From: an uncultured beta proteobacterium
GTDB lineage: Bacteria > Pseudomonadota > Gammaproteobacteria > Burkholderiales > Rhodocyclaceae
Reading direction: 5' to 3'
Assembly (NCBI GenBank): GCA_903910495.1
Contig: CAIVZW010000608.1
Coordinates: 1-6,818 of the forward strand
Length of the DNA stretch: 6,818 bases
Part shown: piece by piece, positions 1-5,688 of the stretch
How the letters are laid out: every line of letters starts with the position of its first letter
Position numbering within the stretch: position 1 is the first letter of the stretch
Notes under the pieces: model-generated
The model's input: only the letters and a program-made list of their open reading frames with translations
Databases searched by the model: none
Told to the model about the DNA's origin: nothing
Position numbers and translations under genes: made by a program

Positions 1-2471
1 ACACGGCCATGGCATGGTCGTTGTTTCAACTGTGGATCGCCTCGCCGCTGCCGTTTTCGCTGGGCATTTTCGTACTCAACGATACCCAGTCGCGCTCGAT
101 TCACCTGGCTTTCGCGATGTTCCTGGGTTACATGCTTTTCCCGCCACTCAAGAGTTCTCCGCGCACGCGCATTCCGGTGCAGGATTGGGTTCTCGCTTTG
201 ATCGGCGCTTTTTGTGGCGCGTACCTCTACATATTTTATGCTCAACTCGCGGCTCGCCCCGGTCAGCCCATCGTGCTTGATCTCGTGGTGGCGCTCATCG
301 GCGTTGTTCTGCTGCTGGAGGTGACCCGCCGCGTTCTGGGTAGTCCAATGGCGATCATGGCGATCATTTTTCTCGCCTATATTTTCCTCGGGCCCTACAT
401 GCCGGATCTGATTGCGCACAAGGGCGCCTCGTTTACCAAGGGCATGACGCATACCTGGCTGTCCACCGAGGGCGTGTTCGGTGTCGCGCTGGGTGTTTCA
501 TCGGGCTTTGTCTTCCTCTTCGTTCTCTTCGGCGCACTGCTCGATACCGGTGGCGCCGGCAACTATTTCATCAAATCGGCGCTGTCGCTGCTCGGCCACA
601 TGCGTGGCGGTCCTGCCAAGGCAGCGGTGGTCGCCTCGGGGATGACCGGCCTCATTTCGGGCAGTTCGATCGCCAACGTGGTCACCGTCGGTACTTTCAC
701 CATCCCGCTGATGAAACGTGTCGGCTACAAGCCGCACGTTGCTGCCGCCGTCGAGACGGCGGCCTCGGTCGATGGCCAGATCATGCCGCCGGTGATGGGT
801 GCGGCGGCCTTCCTGATGGTCGAGTATGTCGGTATTCCCTACACGCAGATCATCAAACATGCAGCATTGCCGGCGGTCATGTCCTACATCGCGCTGTTCT
901 ACATCGTGCACCTGGAGGCGTGCAAGACCGACATCCGCGGCATAGTGCGCGAGCACATTCCACCTGTTCTGAACCGCATCATCAGCTTCCTGATGTCGGT
1001 CAGCGGAGTCGTTATCCTGGCTAATGTCATCTATTATGGTCTGGGCTGGATCAAGGATGTCGCTGGCGCCTCTTCCATTATCGTCATCGCCGTGCTGATG
1101 CTCGGAGCGTACATCGCCTTGCTCAAGTACGAGGCGAAATATCCCGAACTGCATATGGAGGATCCGAATTCGCCTATCCTCAAGCTGCCCGAACCGGGGC
1201 CGACGATCAAGAGTGGCCTGCACTTCATGCTGCCGGTTGCCGCCCTGATCTGGAACCTGATGATCGAGGAGCTTTCCCCGGCCCTGTCGGCGTTCTGGGC
1301 AACGATGTTCCTGATCTTCATTCTGGTCACGCAGCGTCCGCTCAGTGCCTGGTTCCGGGGTCAACGCGAGATCGGGGCCGACTGGGTGCAGGGCTTCCAG
1401 GATCTGAAGACCGGGCTGATTGCCGGCGCGCGCAACATGGTCGGTGTGGCCATCGCCACCTCGACCGCCGGCATCATCGTCGGTACCGTAACGCTGACCG
1501 GCATCGGCCTGGTGCTGGCCGAGGTGGTCGAGCTGATCTCGTCCGGCAACCTGCTGCTGATGCTGTGCATGGTCGCCGTCGCTTCGCTGATCCTCGGCAT
1601 GGGCGTGCCGACGACGGCCAACTACATCATCGTATCCACGCTGATGGCGCCGGTAGTGGTCGAACTCGGCGCGCAGAGCGGACTGATCGTGCCGCTGATC
1701 GCCATCCACATGTTCGTCTTCTATTTCGGCATCATGGCCGACGTGACGCCGCCGGTCGGCCTGGCGGCGTATGCCGCGGCGGGAATCGCCAAGTGCGATC
1801 CGATGCTGACCGGCTTCACGGCGTTCTGGTACAGCATCCGCACCAGCGTTCTGCCGTTCATGTTCATCTACAACACCCAGCTCCTGCTAATCGGTGTAGA
1901 AAGCATTCCGGAATTCCTGCTGGTTGCCGTCTCCGCCGTCGCCGCCAGCCTGATCTTCGTCGCCGCGTCGCAGAACTGGTTCCTGACGCGCAGCAAATGG
2001 TACGAAAGTGCGATCCTGCTGCTCATCGCCTTCAGCCTGTTCCGTCCGAATTTCTGGATGGACATGATCTATCCACCGTACAACAAGATTGCCCCGACCG
2101 AACTGATGCAGGTCATTGAAAAAGCGCCGGCCGGTGAGTTTTTGCGTGTGTGGATCGAAGGCGAGGATCTGAAGGGCAAGCTGATCAACAAAGGCATGCT
2201 GGTTCCGCTGACCGAAACCGGACCGGCGACCCAGCGCCTTGAGCGCTTCGGCTTGCGTCTGGTGCCGATGGGCGATCAGCTCGATGTGGTTTCGGTCAAA
2301 TTCCGCAGCAAGGCCGACAAGGCGGGCTTCAAGCAGGGGCAGAAGGTGACCGCTCTGGAGGTCGAGAACAAGCGTCCGGCAGCGGAATGGATGTTCTTCC
2401 CGACGCTGGGCGTACTCGGAGTGATCGTCTTCCTGCAGCGGCGGCGCATTGCTGCCGGCGCACCGTCCTGA
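1..2471 (+). CDS. TRAP transporter permease, 4TM/12TM (DctQ-DctM) fusion with C-terminal DUF3394 domain; 5' end outside window
   Basis: Inner-membrane permease of a tripartite ATP-independent periplasmic transporter, expected to import an organic acid or amino-acid-like solute using an ion gradient together with a periplasmic TAXI-type binding protein (family knowledge; no partner is visible). Residue numbers count from the ATG at 9. Residues ~1-130 are hydrophobic DctQ-like helices. The DctM-like core follows: the GNYFIKSALSLLGH segment starts near 184, GQIMPPVMGA is 256-265, LGMGVPTTANY is 529-539 and MADVTPPVGLAAY starts at 576. From ~664 the tail resembles DUF3394, with FRPNFWMDMIYPP near 677-690, a PDZ-like stretch (SKADKAGFKQGQKV, 767-780) and a last helix near 794-809 followed by arginines. 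The frame is open to the window edge, and the ATG at 9 falls inside what looks like the first helix (AWSLFQLW). The true start is therefore probably tens of codons upstream. The stop is TGA 2469-2471, just before a strong terminator. The substrate cannot be told from sequence. Confidence 0.95.
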   Translation, partial: TAMAWSLFQLWIASPLPFSLGIFVLNDTQSRSIHLAFAMFLGYMLFPPLKSSPRTRIPVQDWVLALIGAFCGAYLYIFYAQLAARPGQPIVLDLVVALIGVVLLLEVTRRVLGSPMAIMAIIFLAYIFLGPYMPDLIAHKGASFTKGMTHTWLSTEGVFGVALGVSSGFVFLFVLFGALLDTGGAGNYFIKSALSLLGHMRGGPAKAAVVASGMTGLISGSSIANVVTVGTFTIPLMKRVGYKPHVAAAVETAASVDGQIMPPVMGAAAFLMVEYVGIPYTQIIKHAALPAVMSYIALFYIVHLEACKTDIRGIVREHIPPVLNRIISFLMSVSGVVILANVIYYGLGWIKDVAGASSIIVIAVLMLGAYIALLKYEAKYPELHMEDPNSPILKLPEPGPTIKSGLHFMLPVAALIWNLMIEELSPALSAFWATMFLIFILVTQRPLSAWFRGQREIGADWVQGFQDLKTGLIAGARNMVGVAIATSTAGIIVGTVTLTGIGLVLAEVVELISSGNLLLMLCMVAVASLILGMGVPTTANYIIVSTLMAPVVVELGAQSGLIVPLIAIHMFVFYFGIMADVTPPVGLAAYAAAGIAKCDPMLTGFTAFWYSIRTSVLPFMFIYNTQLLLIGVESIPEFLLVAVSAVAASLIFVAASQNWFLTRSKWYESAILLLIAFSLFRPNFWMDMIYPPYNKIAPTELMQVIEKAPAGEFLRVWIEGEDLKGKLINKGMLVPLTETGPATQRLERFGLRLVPMGDQLDVVSVKFRSKADKAGFKQGQKVTALEVENKRPAAEWMFFPTLGVLGVIVFLQRRRIAAGAPS

Positions 2472-2492
2472 CGGCCGTACTCCGGTCTCGCG

Positions 2493-2522
2493 AAAACGCT
2501 GCCTGCGGGCAGCGTTTTTTTT
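2493..2522 (+). terminator. Intrinsic (Rho-independent) terminator of the TRAP permease gene
   Basis: A perfect 7-bp GC-rich stem, CGCTGCC (2497-2503) paired with GGCAGCG (2508-2514), closes a 4-base loop TGCG. It is followed by eight T (2515-2522). Four A (2493-2496) lengthen the stem by pairing with the first T residues. It starts 21 bases after the TRAP stop codon. On the opposite strand the U-tract would be only four bases, so it should terminate well only in the + direction. Confidence 0.92.
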
Positions 2523-2543
2523 GCGTGTCTGGTCGAAAGAGTA

Positions 2544-2573
2544 TTGGCTTGTACGGCAAAAAACTCCTACGAT
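2544..2573 (+). promoter_or_regulatory. Possible weak sigma70 promoter for the DUF3391 fragment
   Basis: TTGGCT (2544-2549) and TACGAT (2568-2573) are separated by 18 bases and match the consensus only partly. The site lies between the TRAP terminator and the ATG at 2617. Initiation would fall near 2580, giving a leader of about 37 bases. A promoter is expected here because the terminator separates this gene from the TRAP gene, but these hexamers are weak and are an inference only. Confidence 0.25.
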
Positions 2574-2616
2574 GACAGTTGATAGTCCGAATCACGATCC
2601 GGAAACCAGGTCAGCG

Positions 2617-2838
2617 ATGCAGACGCAGGACACTTTATTCATCAGCATGGACCAGCTCAAGATTGGCTTGTATGTTCACCTCGATCTGAAGTGGTTCGAG
2701 CATCCCTTTGCCTTCAATAATTTCAAGATCAAGGACGAAGAGCAGATCAGTCTCATCAGGAGCCTTGGCCTCAGAAAGATGCGCTACGATCCGGCGCGCA
2801 GTGCTCAGATTTTTTTGGCGAAAAATTCGGGGAAATAG
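2617..2838 (+). pseudogene. Truncated HD-GYP phosphodiesterase: N-terminal DUF3391 domain only
   Basis: A full-length member would be a cyclic-di-GMP phosphodiesterase: an N-terminal DUF3391 domain followed by a catalytic HD-GYP domain, usually several hundred residues in all (family knowledge). Here only the start remains. From ATG 2617 the protein reads ISMDQLKIGLYVHLDLKW, then HPFAFNNFKIKDEEQI and SLGLRKMRYDPARSA, which is a clear DUF3391 match up to about residue 63 (near 2804). It then passes into sequence that is the antisense of the convergent binding-protein gene and stops at TAG 2836-2838, giving 73 residues with no HD or GYP motif. The ATG at 2617 has a modest AGG at 2608-2610. An in-frame ATG at 2572 has no ribosome binding site and adds residues unlike the family. 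The fragment is most simply a gene remnant left by a rearrangement. A functional mini-protein is possible but unsupported. Confidence 0.75.
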
Positions 2839-2846
2839 CGCCGGAT
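2789..2846. repeat. 9-bp perfect inverted repeat straddling the HD-GYP remnant / binding-protein junction
   Basis: ATCCGGCGC (2789-2797) is repeated inverted as GCGCCGGAT (2838-2846), with 40 bases between. The spacer contains the 3' ends of both convergent frames and a run of seven T (2810-2816). The pairing is exact, but the arms are short and GC-rich, so chance is possible. It could be a remnant of the event that joined the two genes or a weak transcript-end hairpin. Confidence 0.4.
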
Positions 2847-3698
2847 TCCCGGATAGTACTTGTTGACGAGCTTGTCATAACTGCCATCGGCTCTGATTAT
2901 CTTCAGGTACTCGTTGAATGCCGCCCTGAGTTCGGGTGCGTCCTTCGGAAATGCCGCGGCCAGTTGCTGTTCTTCGGAAATCGGGCCGAGCACCTTGATC
3001 TTGCCCGACCATTTTTTCAGGTCGAGAATGGCGTCCGGAACGTCAAGCAGGGTGAATTCGGCGTCGCCGTTGAGCAGCGCAGGAACCATCTCGTTCAGGT
3101 TGGTATTCTTGGTATAGGCGCGTAGATCGATTCTGGTACCCGTCAAGCCATAGTTGGCCGGGTCAAGACAGGTCTTTTCCATGACCAGAAGGCTCTTGCT
3201 GCCGATCATGGCCTTGGTTTCCTTGATGTCCTTGGCCAGATCGGGGCTGCCCTTGATCGGCTTGTACGGGGCTGCAGCCTTGGAAAGCAACAGAACCTGC
3301 GAGGGGAAAGTCGGCGCCGAGTAGATCAGGACTTTTTCGCGCCAGGGCAGCATGGTAAACCCGGTGGCGATGATGTCTCCGCGGACGGGAAATTCGCCTT
3401 CAAGCGTGATCGCGTCGCCCTTGCGCACCACGTTCTTGCCCAACAGGTCGCGGATGACGTTGTAGAAGTCGGTATAGACCAGCTGATATTTCACACCGAT
3501 GTGCCTGGCGAATCCCTTGACGAGTTCTACATCGAAACCGTCGCCATCGCCGGTGACAAAATTGGCGTACTTGATGCCAAGATGCCGGATTTCCCCCCGC
3601 TCCCTGATTTCCTTGAGGTCGGCTGCAGACGCCGCAAGGGCGAAGCAGGCGATGATAAGCGCAGGTATGATTCTGGAAAATATTCTGAAAGACCTCAT
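2805..3698 (-). CDS. Periplasmic solute-binding protein, family 3 (amino-acid type, SBP_bac_3)
   Basis: A 297-residue exported binding protein, likely to capture an amino acid or related small solute in the periplasm. Residues 1-25 form a signal peptide: arginines at 2, 5 and 9, a hydrophobic core, and a likely cleavage at ASA/AD (25/26). IIAC at 15-18 loosely resembles a lipobox, so a lipoprotein is a minor alternative. The mature part has family-3 landmarks: GFDVELVKGFARHIG at 54-68, DIIATGFTMLPWREK ending at 122, and the closing segment DGSYDKLVNKYYP. By analogy with LAO/HisJ-type proteins, R120 and D219 sit where the ligand carboxylate and amino group are held (inference). The start ATG (3696-3698, read in reverse) is fixed by an AGGAG 7 bases upstream. 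The gene is transcribed away from the efflux operon and converges on the HD-GYP remnant, overlapping it by 34 bases. No permease or ATPase gene adjoins it, so its partner is unknown. No intrinsic terminator is visible after its stop. Confidence 0.88.
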   Translation of the reverse strand: MRSFRIFSRIIPALIIACFALAASAADLKEIRERGEIRHLGIKYANFVTGDGDGFDVELVKGFARHIGVKYQLVYTDFYNVIRDLLGKNVVRKGDAITLEGEFPVRGDIIATGFTMLPWREKVLIYSAPTFPSQVLLLSKAAAPYKPIKGSPDLAKDIKETKAMIGSKSLLVMEKTCLDPANYGLTGTRIDLRAYTKNTNLNEMVPALLNGDAEFTLLDVPDAILDLKKWSGKIKVLGPISEEQQLAAAFPKDAPELRAAFNEYLKIIRADGSYDKLVNKYYPGIRRYFPEFFAKKI

Positions 3699-3705
3699 TA
3701 TTTAA

Positions 3706-3710
3706 CTCCT
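3706..3710 (-). promoter_or_regulatory. Ribosome binding site of the solute-binding protein gene
   Basis: AGGAG on the minus strand lies 7 bases before the ATG at 3698 and fixes that start. It is the strongest Shine-Dalgarno match I see in the window. Confidence 0.8.
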
Positions 3711-3723
3711 GCCATAAAGGGGA

Positions 3724-3734
3724 CGGACTGTCCG
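3724..3734. repeat. Small palindrome CGGACTGTCCG in the leader of the binding-protein gene
   Basis: A perfect 5-bp inverted repeat around one central base, 14 bases upstream of the binding-protein ribosome binding site. It could be an operator half or a small leader hairpin. A second short palindrome, CGCGGCCCGCG, lies at 3759-3769. No convincing sigma70 promoter for the binding-protein gene stands out nearby, so function is open. Confidence 0.3.
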
Positions 3735-3874
3735 ATGTCTCAATAATTGCGGAAGCGTCGCGGCCCGCGGATGGCAAGCAAAGTCCGAGACCACGTCAAG
3801 CGATTTGATCGTACTGCCACGATAGAGCTTGCGTAAGCACGCAGCAATGCAGTGAATTTAATCAATGTGCCTGC

Positions 3875-3903
3875 TTGACGGATTGTATATTGGCAGATAT
3901 ATT
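3875..3903 (+). promoter_or_regulatory. Sigma70 promoter of the TetR-adaptor-RND operon
   Basis: The -35 TTGACG (3875-3880) and -10 TATATT (3898-3903) are separated by exactly 17 bases. Each matches the consensus at five of six positions. Initiation would fall near 3909-3911, inside the palindromic operator that follows. The surrounding stretch is AT-rich compared with the flanking genes, as expected for a promoter. Confidence 0.8.
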
Positions 3904-3919
3904 ACTGACTGGTCAGTCA
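3904..3919. promoter_or_regulatory. Palindromic TetR-type operator overlapping the transcription start
   Basis: ACTGACTGGTCAGTCA contains two overlapping perfect inverted repeats: ACTGAC/GTCAGT (3904-3909 with 3912-3917) and TGACTG/CAGTCA (3906-3911 with 3914-3919). Sites of this ACTGAC-GTCAGT style are common targets of TetR/AcrR-family repressors. It begins one base after the -10 hexamer, so a bound repressor would block initiation. The natural ligand is the TetR protein encoded just downstream, giving autorepression of the operon (inference). Confidence 0.75.
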
Positions 3920-3976
3920 TTATTTGTGTTCATGAGAAAAACTGCTTTCCCATTGGCCTCAGCTGCTGTTGACGTC

Positions 3977-4603
3977 ATGCGCGCACCGCGTCGTCGGCGC
4001 AAGGATGCGCGTCCTTCCGAGTTGACCGCTGCCGCACTTGAACTCTTTGTCGAGAAAGGCTTTGCCGCCACACGGCTCGACGATGTGGCGGCCCATGCCG
4101 GGGTGTCCAAGGGCACGCTTTACCTCTATTTCGACAGCAAGGAAGCGCTGTTCAAGGCCGTCGTCGAAGAAGGCATCGTGCCGCTGCTGGTGGCGGCCGA
4201 GCAGCAGATGACCGGGTATCAGGGATCTTCGGCCGAACTGTTGCGCCGCCTGCTATTCGGCTGGTGGGAACAGATCGGCGGAACGTGGCTGGCCGGCGTA
4301 CCCAAACTGGTCATCTCGGAGGCGCACAATTTCCCCGAGGTGGCGCAGTATTACCACGACAACGTCATCTTGCGCGGTCGCGCGCTGATGCGCAATGTCC
4401 TGCAGCGCGGTGTGGCGAGTGGTGAATTCCGGGCGCTGGATGTCGAAACGGCCATCGATGTCATATTGGCGCCCTTGCTGATGCTGGTGATCTGGCGATA
4501 TTCCCTGCGTTTCTGCGGGCAGGAGACCGATCCGGCCACTTTTCTGCAAACTCATTTTGATCTGCTGGTGCACGGCCTGTGTCCGCAGAAAGGCAAGCCA
4601 TGA
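3977..4603 (+). CDS. TetR/AcrR-family transcriptional repressor of the efflux operon
   Basis: A 208-residue DNA-binding repressor that probably shuts off its own promoter until a pump substrate or related molecule binds. Numbering from ATG 3977, residues 1-13 are a basic arm (PRRRRK), the first helix covers ELTAAALELFVEKGF, and the helix-turn-helix is TRLDDVAAHAGVSKGTLYLYF (32-52), followed by SKEALFKAVV. The C-terminal ligand and dimer domain contains ISEAHNFPEVAQYYHD and resembles the AefR-like TetR C-terminal family (recalled, not searched). Start choice: the frame is open back to a TTG at 3875, but that TTG is the -35 element and precedes the operator, so it cannot be the start on this transcript. 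ATG 3932 and ATG 3977 are both possible and neither has a good ribosome binding site. I prefer 3977 because the arm length then fits the family. Its TGA overlaps the ATG of the adaptor gene. Confidence 0.9.
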   Translation: MRAPRRRRKDARPSELTAAALELFVEKGFAATRLDDVAAHAGVSKGTLYLYFDSKEALFKAVVEEGIVPLLVAAEQQMTGYQGSSAELLRRLLFGWWEQIGGTWLAGVPKLVISEAHNFPEVAQYYHDNVILRGRALMRNVLQRGVASGEFRALDVETAIDVILAPLLMLVIWRYSLRFCGQETDPATFLQTHFDLLVHGLCPQKGKP

Positions 4604-5688
4604 AGGCATTCGTATTTCGCGCAGGCATTCTCCTTTGCGTACTTCTGCTCGTTGGTGCCTGCGGCAAGCCGGTACCGCCTCCCGAACCCCTGCGTCCGGT
4701 GCTGACCCGCATTCTCGGCGCCAGCTCAGGCAACGGGGCGGCGACCTATTCCGGCGAGGTGCGCTCGCGTTACGAGACGCAGCTCGGCTTCCGCATTCCC
4801 GGCAAGATTTCCGCGCGTCTGGTCGATGCCGGTGCGCTGGTCAGGGCCGGCGACGTGCTGGCGCGGCTCGATCCGGCGGATACGGCACTTTCGGCCGCGG
4901 CGGCCAACGCGCAACTGGAACTGGCGGAAGCCGATGCGCGCCGTTTCCGCGAACTGCGCGAAAAGAACTTCGTCAGCCAGGCGGCGCTTGATGCCAAGGA
5001 GACGTCGTACAAGGCGACGAAAGCGCAGGCTGATCTGGCACGCAACCAGAGTTCCTACACCGTATTGCGGGCAGATCAGGCGGGCGTGGTCGAACTGGTC
5101 GCGGCTGAAGTCGGCCAGGTGGTCGCCGCCGGCCAGACGGTAATGCGCGTGGCGCGCACCGATACGCTGGAGGTGGCGGTGGCCATCCCCGAGACGCAGG
5201 TGCCGGAAGTGCGTGCATTCAAGAACGCCGAAGTCAGCCTGTGGGCCGACGAAAAGGCCAGCTACAAGGCGGTACTGCGCGAGTTGTCGCCGGTGGCTGA
5301 TGCGCTGACGCGCACCTACGCGGCGCGGGTGGCTATCCTCAAGCCGGACACCCGAATATTGCTGGGCATGACGGCCAGTGTGAAATTTGTGCACGATAAA
5401 GCAGACGCCGATGCGCAATTGCGTGTGCCCTTGACGGCAATTTTCCAGCAGGAAGGCAAGCCGGCGCTGTGGATTGTCGGTGCCGACCAGACCGTGAGCC
5501 TGCGTCCCGTAGCTGTGGCCTCCTATGGGGAAGTCTCGGCCGTTCTGGCGGGCGGGGCGCAAGCCGGCGAGCGGATTGTCATCGCCGGTGTGCATAAGCT
5601 GACTGCCGGCGAGAAGATCAGGGCTGTCGACCAGAAGCCTGAATCGGCTTTTGCTGTCCCCGCCGCTGCCACCACTCCAGTCCGATGA
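4600..5688 (+). CDS. RND efflux periplasmic adaptor subunit (membrane fusion protein, HlyD/AcrA type), lipoprotein
   Basis: A 362-residue adaptor that would link the inner-membrane RND pump to an outer-membrane channel across the periplasm. Residues 1-21 are a lipoprotein signal: R7, a leucine-rich core and VGAC with Cys21 as the likely lipidated residue. The first lipoyl half is at ~62-94 (LGFRIPGKISARL, then GALVRAGDVLARLDPAD). The alpha-hairpin is at ~95-150 and is alanine-rich, including FVSQAALDAKETSYKATKAQ. The second lipoyl half is at ~154-185 (TVLRADQAGVVELV, then GQVVAAGQTVMRV), with beta-barrel and membrane-proximal regions to ~345. The usual AP.DG turn in the second lipoyl half reads ADQAG here. 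The ATG at 4600 overlaps the TetR stop as ATGA and has AAGG at 4590-4593. A GTG at 4579 in the same frame is less likely because it would place extra residues before the signal peptide. The stop overlaps the pump's start in the same way. Pairing with a TriC-like pump suggests a TriA-like role (inference). Confidence 0.93.
   Translation: MKAFVFRAGILLCVLLLVGACGKPVPPPEPLRPVLTRILGASSGNGAATYSGEVRSRYETQLGFRIPGKISARLVDAGALVRAGDVLARLDPADTALSAAAANAQLELAEADARRFRELREKNFVSQAALDAKETSYKATKAQADLARNQSSYTVLRADQAGVVELVAAEVGQVVAAGQTVMRVARTDTLEVAVAIPETQVPEVRAFKNAEVSLWADEKASYKAVLRELSPVADALTRTYAARVAILKPDTRILLGMTASVKFVHDKADADAQLRVPLTAIFQQEGKPALWIVGADQTVSLRPVAVASYGEVSAVLAGGAQAGERIVIAGVHKLTAGEKIRAVDQKPESAFAVPAAATTPVR

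Noticed and set aside
498..1709. Long minus-strand open frame of 403 codons inside the TRAP gene
   Set aside because: The product is rich in H, R, D and Q with no recognisable domain, as expected for the antisense of a GC-rich membrane-protein gene; the + strand carries clear TRAP motifs throughout.
1565..2119. + strand frame of 184 codons in another phase within the TRAP gene
   Set aside because: It is arginine- and histidine-rich out-of-frame reading; the TRAP frame keeps the signature motifs through this interval.
2449..2616. Upstream extension of the DUF3391 frame
   Set aside because: It starts inside the TRAP gene and runs through the terminator hairpin; the residues before 2617 do not resemble the family.
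3771..3840. Minus-strand TTGACG near 3798 as a -35 for the binding-protein gene
   Set aside because: At 17-base spacing the -10 would be TGCCAT, too poor to call; no other pair in the leader is convincing.
3699..3874. Missing HD-GYP C-terminal half, or target-site duplications, on the far side of the binding-protein gene
   Set aside because: Reading this interval, I found no HD or GYP coding and no direct repeat of the sequence near 2800, so a simple insertion into the HD-GYP gene is not shown.
3875..3976. TTG 3875 as the TetR start codon
   Set aside because: It is the -35 hexamer of a strong promoter and lies before the operator, so it would not be on the transcript.
4726..5595. Minus-strand open frame of 289 codons inside the adaptor gene
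   Set aside because: It is the antisense shadow of a well-supported membrane fusion protein, with composition typical of a GC-rich shadow and no domain.
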